From Termitomyces sp. T153 (taxonomy: Eukaryota; Basidiomycota; Agaricomycetes; Agaricales; Lyophyllaceae), in NCBI GenBank assembly GCA_018296165.2, contig JACKQL020000034.1, positions 186,001-250,000 of the forward strand: a DNA stretch of 64,000 nucleotides, given 5' to 3'. The stretch's first letter is position 1. Each line of letters starts with the position of its first letter. The notes below the pieces were generated by a model. The model saw nothing but the letters and a program-made list of their open reading frames with translations, was not told the origin of the DNA and did no database searches. Positions 1 to 9,748 of this stretch are shown here, piece after piece. The position numbers and the translations under genes were made by a program.

Positions 1-346
1 AAAGCTGAAGTCCAGAGTCAGAAACTGAGTGGGGACTTCAGGCTTCTACATTATCTATATATACTGTAATGTAATTGAATAGAAGAGAATCCATGTGATT
101 GAATTGAATAGAGAGACAATCACATGGAAGTGAATTGAATAGAAAGACAATCACATGGAAGTGAATTGAATAGGAAGACAATCACATGGAAGGTACATGT
201 GATTGAATTGAATAGAAAGATAATCACATGGAAGGTACATGTGATTGAATTCAATAGAAATGAAAGGAAGTGGACTAAACACGTGTTAAATGAACTTGGA
301 GTGAATGCTGATCATCCATAGTAGAATGCAATAAGCAATTCTAACA
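1..346 (-). repeat. Copia-A 3' LTR (partial at window edge)
   Basis: It matches the LTR at 5101-5517 from position 5141 onward, so about 40 bases lie outside the window. On the minus strand it begins TGTTAGAATTGC. It contains tandem units of about 31 bp (near 90-250) built on a GAATTGAATAGAAAGACAAT core with CACATG motifs. It has one unit fewer than the partner LTR. Confidence 0.95.
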
Positions 347-356
347 CTCCCCCCTG
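347..356 (-). other. Copia-A polypurine tract
   Basis: On the minus strand the bases just before the 3' LTR read AGGGGGGAG and then TGTTAGAA. A purine run at this place is the usual primer for plus-strand DNA synthesis. The miniature element at 49877-49888 has a similar tract. Confidence 0.8.
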
Positions 357-384
357 ATCCAGTCAATCTCCAAGCTTGAATAAG

Positions 385-3300
385 CTAGTAAATCCCCATT
401 CCCTGTCTGCAGAATTCCACTTTGAGTAGAGGAAGTGGTTTTGTGAGTAGATCTGCCATTTGTTCTATTCCAGGAATATGATGAGGAATCAATTTCTGCT
501 GATCAACTGCATCTCTGAGCCAATAGAAGCTGAGGTCAAGGTGCTTCATTCATCCATGGTGTTCTGGATTCTTGGTAACACTGACTGCAGATTGATTGTC
601 AATCAGCATGGGAGATGGAGCAGTAGAAGAGTATCCCATTTCATGTAGAATATTCTGCATCCAGATGATTTCTTTGCCAGCTTCTACAGCAGCAATGTAT
701 TCTGCTTCAGTTGTGGATAAGGCAACAACTGATTGAAGCTTGCTACTCCATCCAATAGCTCCACCACCAATTGTAGTTAGATAACCACCAGTAGAGCAGC
801 TGGAATCAGGACAATCTCCATGTGAGGCATCACAGAATGTAGTAAAGGGTTGAATGCCAGTGTCAGCATTAAAATGGAGTCTATAATCCATTGTGCCTTT
901 GCAATAGGATAATAAATGCTTGAGTGCAGCCCAATGCTTGGGTCCTGGAGAGGAATTGAAGTGTCCAAGGCATGAGACTGCATAAGCAATATCTGGCCTT
1001 GTCATAGTAGCCAAATACTGCAGTGAACCAATTGCATTTAAATAAGGCACATTGCTCATCTCCTCCTCTTCTGCTTCATTCTGTAGTGTCATGGCTTTAG
1101 AGAGTTTGATTCCAGGTGTCATTGGAGTAGATACTGGATTGCAATTGCTCATTTTATAGCGCTCCAACATGTCAACAATGTATTGACATTGTGAGAGTGA
1201 AATAGAGCGTTTAGAGCGGTTTCTGTGTATCTGAACACCTAGAAGGAAGTGGGAAGGGCCCAAGTCATGGATTTTGAAGTGCTTTTTGAGGTCATCAACA
1301 GCAGAGTCAAGTACAGCAGTAGATTTTGAAGCAAGTGTAATGTCATCAATATAGATGGGCACAATGATCTTGACTTCTCCTCTGATATAGAGATAGATAG
1401 AGCGGTCAGATTCAAGACTTTTGAAGCCCATTGATGATAATGCTCCATGTAGTTTCTTGTTCCACTGCCTGCCTGCTTGTTTTAGACTATAAAGTGACTT
1501 CTTGAGCCTGAGTACCTTCTTTCCATTCTGAAACCCTTCTGGTTGAAGCATATAGATATCTTCTTCCAGATCTCCTATTGGGGAAAGCAGAAGTGACATC
1601 CACAGAGTGCAATTCCATGTCCTCTATGCTAGCAATAGCAAGGATGAGGCGCAAAGATGCAGGTCGAAATGTTGGTGCAAAAACTTTGTTATAATCAATG
1701 CCAGGACGTTGTGCATAACCCTTTGCAAGAAGTCTAGCTTTAAAGTGCTCAATTGAGCCATCTGCATTGCGCTTGATGCGAAACACCCATCCACAGCCAA
1801 TTGCTTTCTTGCCTTCAGGCAAGTCACACTCCTCCCAAGTCCCATTAGCTACCAATGAGATATACTCATTAACTGCAGCTTGATACCACTTTTCAGCATC
1901 CACAGACTTCATAGCTTGCTTGAATGTCCTAGGATCTGAAGAAGTAGCCATTCCAGCAAATTGAACATCCTCAAAACCAGGGTCAAGTGGTTCTGGATCA
2001 GGTTCAAGATCAGACCCCAGATCCAATTCAGCTTGGACTTGCTCTTCTTCCTCATCAGAACTGTCCTGGACTGGTTCCTGATGTTGTACTACCTACCAAT
2101 CTCTTGGAGGCTGTACATTGCGTTTAGAGCGTCTCAGAGCAAAGGGAGGTGATGGAGGAGCAGGAATTTGAGCTGGTGGTTGATCTGGTAGCTGAGCTGA
2201 ATGGTGTCTAGCTCGATTTGGGCGAGGTCTAGGAGGTGCTGGAGCAGCTGGTGGTGGTGTTATAGAGCGTGCAGGTATAGGAAGCTTAGGATGTGCAGGA
2301 GGTATAGCTGGCACTTAGAGAACAAATGGTTCTTCCTCTTCATTTTCAAGAGCAGGTAACTCAAACACTGCACTTTGATTGGGGGATGCACTTTCAGGTA
2401 GGACTGATAGATCCACAGGTAGTAAAGGAGGTGTAGGAGGTATTACTGGCCTAGTTAAGTGCAAACTAGGCAATAAGTGCTCATCAAACTCTGCTCTTTC
2501 AGAAATTACAATCTTCTTAGTCTCAGGATTGTAAAATAAACATCCTTTATAACCAGGAGGATATCCAATAAAGATGCATTTTTCCATGTGAGACTGTAAA
2601 GAGTTGTGCTTATCCCTTTGTATATAGACATATGCTCTACATCCCCAGACTCTGAGATAAGAGACATTTGGTTTATGCTTGTACCATCCCTCATAAGGAG
2701 TAATTGACTGAGATGCAGTTGGAAGTTGATTCAGAATGTGAATCTGAGCATGAAGGCAATGTGCCCAGAATGAGGCTGGTAGACCTGATTCATTGAGCAT
2801 TGCAGTGATGTCCTCAGAGAGCATTCTATTTGCTCTCTCAGCAACACCATTCTGCTGAGGTCTGTTGTGAGTTGTGTGCCTCCTTCTGATTCCACAAGGA
2901 TCAGTGTATGCAATAAACTCCTTTGACATGTACTCTCCACCTTTATCATCTTGTATAGCCTTGATTTTGGCATCTAGAGCATTCTCTGCATAAGCTTTGA
3001 ATGTCTTAAAGGCATTGAATGCTTCACTTTTCTTCTTCAGAGCCATAACAGCTTGAAAGCTTGTGCAATCATCAATGAATGTGATCCAATAACAATAGCC
3101 CCCCATTGCAGTGACTGGAAGAGGGCCATGTACATCACTGTGAATCAATTCTAATGGTTTAGATGCATGACTACTGGAAGAAGGAAAAGGATTAGAGCGC
3201 ATTTTGCCAGCCAAACAAGGTTCACAGATGGAATCAGGCTTTGTAGCAGAATTCAAGTCCAAACCAACTACCAACTTATTATTGATCATCTTTTTGACAT

Positions 3301-3543
3301 CAGCATAGTTATCATGAGCAAATCTGTGTGCCAAAGTGTCAGATCAAGTAGTAGTAATGTGCTAGTAAGATGAGCAGATTCCAAAATAGGTGCAGTACAA
3401 CCATCCAAATAAGCAGAATTATTGGAGTTGATTGTAGCACAGAATAACTCTTTTCCATTCAACCAGAAATGCATGGCTTGTTTGTCAATATGAATGTTGT
3501 AGCCTTTGTTTCTAGTCAAATATATACAGGACAAGAGATTATT
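385..3543 (-). pseudogene. Copia-A copy 1 pol: integrase, reverse transcriptase, RNase H
   Basis: Broken pol reading frame of a copia polyprotein. The GAG-pre-integrase segment (about 3286-3534) contains LWH and is followed by a one-base frame change near 3330. The integrase core (2315-3334) keeps the three acidic residues in IHSDVHGP, QDDKGGEY and NGVAERAN. A proline-rich linker (2093-2314) follows. Reverse transcriptase starts near 2026 (WVFRIKRNADG), changes frame through an extra G near 1575, and carries the active-site motif YIDD. RNase H has CDASHGD and STTEAEY. A TGA at 550-552 interrupts the end, where copy 2 has CAA. The frame ends with TAG at 385-387. Other stops are at 2093 and 2315 and at the gag-pol join near 3544. 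Each lesion is a single base change, so decay is recent. Confidence 0.93.
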
Positions 3544-4668
3544 TCAAAGTAATGGAACATGCAAGACTCTGTGGAACTCTAAAGACCGGATTTTCTTCCC
3601 ATTTACAACTGGATGGAATACAACTGTTCCAATACCAGCTGAGTAAACAATGCTGTTATCAGCTAACCTGACTGGAGTGCAATAGGGAGCATAATTATGG
3701 ACCCAATTTTGATGTGGGGTCATGTGGCAAGTGGCTCCTGAGTCTACAATCCAATTGAAGTCAGCTTCAGGTTGTATGGGAAGAGAGGGATCTGAATGAT
3801 CTGGTAAATGAGTACTTGCATTTCCAGCAAATTCTGCATCATCTTTCTTGGACTTGTCATCATTGAAAGCTGCATTAGCTTGCTCCTGGCCCTTTCTGCC
3901 TCTTTTGTTGCGAAATTTTGTCTGCTGCTTTGCTTGCTGCTGAGCTGCTTTGTATTTGTAGCAATTAGCTTGTGTATGGCCTTGCAAGGTGCAAAAGTCA
4001 CAGGTAACTTTGGCTAATGCAGTACTCATAGCAATTATAGCAGCAGCAGACTCATCAGAGCGACGACGAGGTTGTGTTTCTTCTGTAACAAAGGCCTGAT
4101 GGATTTTGGCCTTGTCAAGGTCATCTTTGAGAAGGAGAGTGGATACAAATGCTGAGAAATCATCAGGAAGCTCCCTTATCAATGCCATAGATGCTAGTTC
4201 ATTGTCTAATTTGGCAATATCAAAGTCTTTTGGGTGCAAATCCTGGATTTTCTTCATTGCAGTCTCAACTCTGTTGATTAGAGTCTGCAAATTCTCCTCC
4301 TCTCCTTTTCTAATAGAGAACAAGTCATCATAGGCATTAAAGTGTGTGCCAGGGCGTTGCTGCATGTGTATCTGCTTCAAAGCTTCCCACATCTTGTCTG
4401 GTTGGTCTTTATAATCATTGAGATGGATTCTTTGATCATCCTCCACCATCAAATAAATCAGACCAGATGCAACATTAGCCTCTTTCTGCCATTCTCTGTA
4501 TTCTCTTTTTTCCTCTGATGTAGGGTTTTCAGAGAGTTGAGGAGCCAAAGAAGGCATGGAGATAGGCATCCAGGCATTTTGGGAGCAAAGATAAGCTTTG
4601 ATTTCACCAACCCATGAGTTATAGTTGTGGGAATTGAGTTTGGTGAAGGTTGGAATAGATGTAGGCAT
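3544..4668 (-). CDS. Copia-A copy 1 gag and aspartic protease
   Basis: An open 374-residue frame starting MPTSIPTFTKLNSHNY, typical of copia gag (UBN2/DUF4219-like capsid region). A CCHC zinc knuckle (CDFC-TLQG-H-TQAN-C) lies around residues 220-235 and would bind genomic RNA in the virus-like particle. A protease signature, VDSGATCHM, follows at about residue 310. The frame ends after LHVPLL with a TGA where the polyprotein should run on into integrase; the same reading frame resumes directly after it (NNLLSCIYLTRN). This is best explained by a mutated arginine codon (CGA to TGA). The start is the first ATG after the leader and matches the start in copy 2 at 9749. Gag and protease could still be translated, but full polyprotein could not. 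Confidence 0.88.
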   Translation of the reverse strand: MPTSIPTFTKLNSHNYNSWVGEIKAYLCSQNAWMPISMPSLAPQLSENPTSEEKREYREWQKEANVASGLIYLMVEDDQRIHLNDYKDQPDKMWEALKQIHMQQRPGTHFNAYDDLFSIRKGEEENLQTLINRVETAMKKIQDLHPKDFDIAKLDNELASMALIRELPDDFSAFVSTLLLKDDLDKAKIHQAFVTEETQPRRRSDESAAAIIAMSTALAKVTCDFCTLQGHTQANCYKYKAAQQQAKQQTKFRNKRGRKGQEQANAAFNDDKSKKDDAEFAGNASTHLPDHSDPSLPIQPEADFNWIVDSGATCHMTPHQNWVHNYAPYCTPVRLADNSIVYSAGIGTVVFHPVVNGKKIRSLEFHRVLHVPLL

Positions 4669-5086
4669 GTTGGAAGAGGTGATTTGGAGTGTAGATTGAA
4701 TAATAAAGTGTGGAGTTGCAGAATGCAGTCAAAAATGCATTTGAAAGTGCTTTAAAAGCAATAATAAAGTGCTAAGGTCTGGTGTGCCAGAAGAAATACA
4801 GCCACCATCCAGTCAAACTGGCAGGGTTCCTGCAAGGTCCTCAGGAGTGGTGCAGCAGGAAGGTGAGGTATAGTAAAGCTAACTAACTAACTGCAGACTC
4901 TGCAATTGTAACACCTCCCAGTTAGGCGTGTCAGGCTTCACTGGTGAGATAAAGCAGCCCCACTTAAGAGTCACTACCCAATAGTTCAGAGTCTATGTAT
5001 CTAAAGGAGCTGCAACCACTATAAGGACTATAGCACACACAAAGCAAATCAAAATGATAAAAACTTCGGACTAAAGCTTTAGAGGC
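4669..5086 (-). other. Copia-A untranslated leader
   Basis: About 420 bases between the primer site and the gag start. I see no coding capacity. It is well conserved in copy 2 (9344-9748), as expected of a leader needed for packaging. Confidence 0.7.
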
Positions 5087-5100
5087 CGGGGCCCATAACC
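5087..5100 (-). other. Copia-A primer-binding site, half-tRNA(iMet) type
   Basis: On the minus strand, GGTTATGGGCCCC follows the LTR end TTCAACA directly. This matches the Drosophila copia primer site, which pairs with the anticodon-loop end of a cleaved initiator methionine tRNA and not with its 3' CCA end. The reverse complement GGGCCCATAACC resembles the anticodon stem-loop GGGCTCATAACC of eukaryotic initiator tRNA with one change. Confidence 0.85.
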
Positions 5101-5517
5101 TGTTGAAGATAGGCAAAGCACAGGGGACTGAATAGTCACTAAAGCTGAAGTCCAGAGTCAGAAACTGAGTGGGGACTTTAGGCTTCTACATTATCTATAT
5201 ATACTGTAATGTAACTGAATAGAAGAGAATCCATGTGATTGAATTGAATAGAGAGACAATCACATGGAAGTGAATTGAATAGAAAGACAATCACATGGAA
5301 GTGAATTGAATAGAAAGACAATCACATGGAAGTGAATTGAATAGGAAGACAATCACATGGAAGGTACATGTGATTGAATTCAATAGAAAGATAATCACAT
5401 GGAAGGTACATGTGATTGAATTCAATAGAAATGAAAGGAAGTGGACTAAACACGTGTTAAATGAACTTGGAGTGAATGCTGATCATCCATAGTAGAATGC
5501 AATAAGCAATTCTAACA
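5101..5517 (-). repeat. Copia-A 5' LTR (417 bp)
   Basis: Complete LTR. On the minus strand it starts TGTTAGAATTGC and ends CTTCAACA (TG...CA). It has the 31-bp tandem units with one more copy than the 3' LTR, and eight CACATG/CATGTG hexamers between 5230 and 5415. A TATATATA stretch near 5196-5203 could be a TATA box. Confidence 0.96.
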
Positions 5518-5887
5518 GTGGCTCATGAGGCTCTTATGACCTCTATAGGTTGGTGCAAGAGATGAGTGAAAATACCATCCTCACCAAACTGCAGCCATTT
5601 AGCTGCATCAAGAGGAGAGTGCCTGCTTTCTGCTCTCATAAATTTGGAGGAGCACATAGAAGTCCTTCCAATCATCAGTGGTGGGGACATACCCATTGTA
5701 CCCTGGTAGGGGAGGAGATGCTCCAATGGTTCAAAGTTGATGATGGCATTCATTGTCAACCCATGTGAACAAGTCCACATGCAGCATGCTCCCAGACCAA
5801 TGGTAATCGAGAAAATGTATGCTATAGGTAATGTAATGGGGCATTTCAGTGCTTAGAAAACAACAGAGTACATTTGTTGTTGGTATT

Positions 5888-6160
5888 GGTGGCTGACAGT
5901 GGTTGCAGACACATGCATATTCTGTACCACTTGTCAGCTGTGCCAGCAGGCAAAAGCCTATGCCAGTTAAACACTGGGATTTGATAGGGATGTACTCTAC
6001 AGGTCCATTCCCTAAATTGAAAGGGTATAACTACCTGTGGATAGTTATATGTTTGATGATGAGCATAGTGCACCTTATTCCAGTGCACACCATGACAACT
6101 TTGCAGCTGTCCTGGATCTACATGTGTGAGGTAGGCTACACAGCCTCCCAAGCTCAATTG
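5888..6160 (+). pseudogene. gypsy integrase fragment
   Basis: Frames near 5903-6166 contain FCTTCQLCQQAK, the cysteine half of the HHCC zinc domain, then HWDLIGMYSTGPFPKLKGY and NYLWIVICLMMSIVHLI, which match the first catalytic strand of basidiomycete gypsy integrases (usually WDSIGMDFIGPFP). The first catalytic aspartate is changed (MYSTGP for MDFTGP). A frameshift then leads to LHSLPSSIV. The second aspartate and the glutamate cannot be seen. It is a fragment with no possible activity. Confidence 0.75.
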
Positions 6161-6732
6161 TCATGAAACATGCTACATTTCCTGAAGTGCCAGCAGTTTG
6201 TGATGCCACAGTTTGTTGTGGCCCCACTCTCAGTGGCTGGTCCCAGCCATACAAAGGGCACAGCAGGTCAACAACAACCTGCTACTATGTTGTCACAGTA
6301 GGGATCTCAGTCCCTGCAGCATCATCAGCAGATGCAATGGAGGTGGATGACAAAGGCCCAGAGTCAATCACTCTGATGCAGTTATTGGCACCTCCTCAGT
6401 AGTCATATCCACTATTGCCTACTGGGACATGTCCATCAGATGTGCCTTTGTTATTGTTGAGTGTATTGGGGCAACCAATGGCATACTCAACTAGCAAAGG
6501 AAATAGCAAGGCAATTGCAATGTTGCCACCTGCACTGACACAGAGAAGTAGCACTCCCTTGTTGACTGCCTGAAAGATGGTCAGGCAATGCTTCTCTGCA
6601 AAGAAGAAAGCCATTGAAGCCCAAGTGAAGCTACCAAAACTAGCAGCAACAAAGGAAGGAACATCCCACAAAAAGAGCTGGCACTGGGCAGCCAGCTGTA
6701 ATGTTGACAGAGGCAGACGACTCTATGGTCAT

Positions 6733-7221
6733 CACTGCTCCAATTGCCTTTCAAGCTAATGTTCCTCAGGGATCAGAAGCTGGCATGATTGAGGTCCTCA
6801 AATCAAAGACCTATGTGATGCCTGATGTACTCTCTCAGGAGTTTAGGCCACTAGTGCAATGAGATTCACATGACAAAGAATTCTTTGTCACTCAGCAAGC
6901 AGCTGCCTGAGCAATGGCAGGTGTCTCAGCATCCAACTTGAGTAGCAAGATTGATGATGATGTCCCTATGTCTAAACAAGGTATCTTGGAGAGTAACTCC
7001 AATGATAATGCTACTGAGCATTGTTGCAAGGAGTGGCACAATGCTAATGCCATACGGCTGTTAGCCATTGACACTGAGAAGTCTAAAATGGACCTCAAGT
7101 GTCTGAATGATACAGTGCCTGGCTCTGGCTGCCTACCAAACAGCTGGGATATCACATTGGTTTGCAGGTACTTTGAGTGCCAGAATGACTTCAGAAGTAT
7201 GCTACACCCCAACTTCTACTG
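6733..7221 (+). pseudogene. unrecognised relic reading frame
   Basis: A mostly open plus-strand frame interrupted by a few stops. Readable parts include VITAPIAFQANVPQGSEA, then (6914-7222) MAGVSASNLSSKIDDDVP, KEWHNANAIRLLAIDT and WDITLVCRYFECQNDFRS. I do not recognise the family. The length of open sequence and its ordinary composition suggest a former protein, probably a transposon gag or accessory region, given the surroundings. It could also be a chance open stretch left by the lack of CpG. Confidence 0.35.
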
Positions 7222-8087
7222 ATTACCAATGATGCATGCAGTTTTTGTTAACAACAAAGTGGTCTTTGCCTGCTCCACTGAGATGGTGGGGATATCTCAT
7301 ATATCCCCACAATACAAATTCCTGTACAAATGGGATTCTTGAGGGATGCCCATGAATCCAGAGCAAATTTGCCTGATCCTTAAACTCATTTGGGTCAGCA
7401 GATCCAAGGTTATCATGAGAAAGTAGATCCATGCCACTCTCCTCCTTTAGGAGTTCCATCAGATCTCCTTTTATATGGCTCCACAATTGAGGGACTATAC
7501 AATGAGGCAGGCTAGACCAAGTACCAGTCCCCTTTTACCTTCATGTTTGTTGGCCATGCTAAGCCACACAAATAACAACATTTAGGGAGTGGGACTTAAT
7601 CAAGTCCCAATCAGCTATTATTTTGACATCAAGGCATGGGTGCAATACATCCTGCACTACAGCCACCCAGGTTTACAGAACCTATACTCAGGTGTGGCCA
7701 TTGATGCTGCCTTGCATGTAGACCAATGATTGGTCTTTTACATTTTGGGCAGGCACTGGCCCCAACTACTCTGCATGCACAAACAGCCTATATGAGGCTG
7801 TTTGCTATGGTGGTTGCTCAGCTGCATCTCTATTGAGAGGTAGTGGACAATTACCAATTCAGTGTAGGGGAGTTTAATGCAATTACTTCTCACACCTTCA
7901 CTCTATGTAGGCTGCAAGTGCTGCTTACATAAATTAACAATTTGAGTATGATGGAGGTAATATGTCACCTCCTGGCCAACTGTGTGCCTCCTTTCTGGGT
8001 GAACGCCACATTTTGCTTACTCAAGCACACTGGTTACTCACTCTTGATCACAAAGTATACACAGTACCTCATGGCCCAAGATGCTAG

Positions 8088-8343
8088 TGTTAGAAATGAA
8101 GTAACCATACCAGGAATTGAACTTGGGACCTCTTGGATATGTACTCCATATGATGCTCTAACCACTGAGCTACATGGTCTAGTTACACAAGGAGCTAGGA
8201 AGTTACATATAAGTACCTTCTAGGCATGAGATGATTCTACTACTGTGATAATTGGCTCACTGCAAGGACTGGAGCACTAAACAGTGTTGTGTAAAAATCA
8301 GAGCTCTAAGCTGTCAGATGACTTGACCTATCATCATCTAACA
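8088..8343 (-). mobile_element. solo LTR of tRNA-bearing miniature retroelement, copy T1
   Basis: A 256-bp LTR. On the minus strand it starts TGTTAGATGATG and ends TCTAACA. It is flanked by a perfect 5-bp target duplication, GCTAG at 8083-8087 and 8344-8348, which shows integrase-mediated insertion and later LTR-LTR recombination. It carries the tRNA-like unit at 8102-8179. The same repeat is present at 11225, 49743/49973 and 62927. Confidence 0.93.
8102..8179 (-). ncRNA. tRNA-like sequence within LTR T1
   Basis: On the minus strand, GACCATGTAGCTCAGTGG contains a Pol III A box (TAGCTCAGTGG), and AGTTCAATTCC fits the B box with one change. The acceptor ends pair over about six of seven positions. 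The region between the D and T arms is five bases too long for a standard tRNA, so I give no isotype. This copy lacks the clear T4 stop (it has TACTTCATT). Confidence 0.75.
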
Positions 8344-8555
8344 GCTAGTCCAGATTAACTTATTCTGGAAGCAAAAGGACTTATAGTCCTTTGGTTGAGT
8401 CATGATTTTAGCAAAGAGCTTGTCTTTGCTGTACAAGGATCAGATTCAATGGAGGAATTCCCCATCTCTGAGGAGACTGGGCCATCCCTAGAATGGCTTC
8501 TCCAAGAGACATATTGATCTTGTCCCCCACAATATCAGACCCATGTTGAGCTTAG

Positions 8556-8730
8556 TCCAAGTTCATTTATCACATGTGTAGCTTGCTTCCTTGATTTCTA
8601 TTTAGTTTATCACATGTATCTTCCATGTGATTATCTTTCTATTCAATTCAATCACATGTACCTTCCATGTGATTGTCTTTCTATTCAATTTAATCACATG
8701 TATCTTCCATGTGATTCCCTTTCTATTTAT
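8556..8730 (+). repeat. Copia-A LTR fragment
   Basis: Plus-strand match to the Copia-A LTR from TCCAAGTTCATTTATCAC through three tandem units, ending at CCTTTCTATTTA where similarity stops. Both LTR ends are missing. It lies just upstream of the truncated 5' LTR of copy 2, so two LTR pieces now stand in tandem. Confidence 0.85.
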
Positions 8731-9049
8731 TGTGTAAATAGTTGCTCTATGTAGTTTCTCAAGCATAAGTACCTCATCTCTTTTACATTGCTTAATATAT
8801 GGGGCCATTCTCTTATTAACCCTTAGCTCCTTCATTGCCTTGCTCATATACTTATTAAGCAATGTGATCTCACCCAATTTTTTGTTGTACGCAACTTAAT
8901 CAATTTCAGGAAGAACAATGGTAGATTGAGGTACAAGCCTGAGTTGGTAAAGCTCAACAAGGAACTCATACTACATCATGCTGTATATGTTGGAAGGAAG
9001 ATGGGAAGGAATGTCCTCCAGCTGTCATGATGTGATGTCTTTGCTGTAC
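8731..9049. other. unidentified spacer between two Copia-A LTR pieces
   Basis: About 320 bases that match neither the LTR nor the Copia-A interior. On the minus strand a short basic open stretch (about 8740-8877) reads MGEITLLNKYMSKAMKELR and continues KRMAPYIKQCKRDEV. I do not recognise it. It may be a foreign fragment captured when the LTRs were rearranged. Confidence 0.4.
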
Positions 9050-9329
9050 AGCATTCACTCCAAGTTCACATGTGTAGTCCGCTTCCTTCATTTCTATTTA
9101 GTTTATCACATGTATCTTCCATGTAATTATCTTTCTATTCAATTCAATCACATGGACTCTCTTCTATTCTACATTACAGTATATATAGACAATGTAGAAG
9201 CCTGAAGTCCCCATTCAGTTTCTGACTCTGGACTTCAGGTTAGTGTTCACACTTCAATAAACTCAGTTTCTGACTCTGGACTTCAGCTTTAGTGACTATT
9301 CAGTCCCCTGGCTTTGCCTGTCCTCAACA
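9050..9329 (+). repeat. Copia-A copy 2 5' LTR (5'-truncated)
   Basis: It starts inside the LTR at AGCATTCACTCC and ends CCTCAACA. A duplicated short segment (CAGTTTCTGACTCTGGACTT twice, near 9209 and 9264) is also present in the solo LTR at 48683. Only one to two of the 31-bp units remain. Confidence 0.92.
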
Positions 9330-9343
9330 GGTCATGGGCCCTG
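9330..9343 (+). other. Copia-A copy 2 primer-binding site
   Basis: GGTCATGGGCCCTGG follows the LTR end directly. It equals the copy 1 site with a T to C change, and is the copia-type half-tRNA(iMet) site. Confidence 0.8.
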
Positions 9344-9748
9344 GCCTCTAAAGCTTTAGTCCAAAGTTTTTATCATTTTGTTTTGCTTTGTGTCTGTGCT
9401 ATAGTCCTTATAGTAGTTGCAGCATAGACTCTGAACTATTGAGTAGTAACCCTTAAGTGGGGCTGCTTTATCTTGCCAGTGAAGCCTGACCCACCTAACT
9501 AGGAGGTGTTACAATTGCAGAGTCTGCAGTTAGTTAGTTAGCTTTACTATACCTCACCTTCCTGCTGCACCACTCCTGAGGACCTTATAGGAACCCTGCC
9601 AGTTTGACTGGATTGTGGCTGTATTCCTTCTGGCACACCAGACCTTAGCACATTATTGCTCTTAAAGCACTTTCAAGTGCATTTTTTGCTGCATTCTGCA
9701 ACTCCACACTTGATTATTCAACCTACACTCCAAATCACCTCTTCCAAC

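Larger units (their letters stand above)
1..5517 (-). mobile_element. Copia-A copy 1, Ty1/copia LTR retrotransposon
   Basis: A near-complete Ty1/copia element read on the minus strand: 5' LTR (5101-5517), primer site (5087-5100), gag-protease (3544-4668), integrase, reverse transcriptase and RNase H (385-3543), polypurine tract (347-356) and 3' LTR (1-346, cut by the window edge). Integrase lies before reverse transcriptase, the defining copia order. The two LTRs are nearly identical and the element still keeps some CpG sites, so it is the youngest copia here. It is not autonomous: single-base frameshifts and stops break pol at several points. The base after the right LTR (5518) starts unrelated gypsy relic sequence, so it inserted into an older element. 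Only one flank is visible, so no target duplication can be checked. Confidence 0.95.
5518..8555 (+). mobile_element. decayed Ty3/gypsy relic region
   Basis: CpG-poor sequence between the two Copia-A copies, with stops in all frames. The only part I recognise is a gypsy integrase on the plus strand near 5888-6160. From 6170 to 8082 there are short open stretches of unknown type (see 6733-7221), and 8349-8555 holds nothing recognisable. The miniature LTR at 8088-8343 inserted into this sequence, since the target GCTAG is duplicated at both ends. Whether the integrase and the unknown parts belong to one element is an inference from their shared strand and decay. Confidence 0.6.

Noticed and set aside
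90..250. Regular 31-bp repeats resembling a CRISPR array
   Set aside because: Units are head-to-tail without unique spacers, lie inside an LTR, and the DNA is eukaryotic.
550..1599. 349-residue frame as a host gene
   Set aside because: It carries YIDD and copia RNase H motifs and matches copy 2; it is the end of Copia-A pol.
8102..8179. Ordinary host tRNA gene
   Set aside because: The same sequence recurs at four places at the same position inside an LTR, the middle arm is five bases too long, and no standard anticodon loop can be formed.
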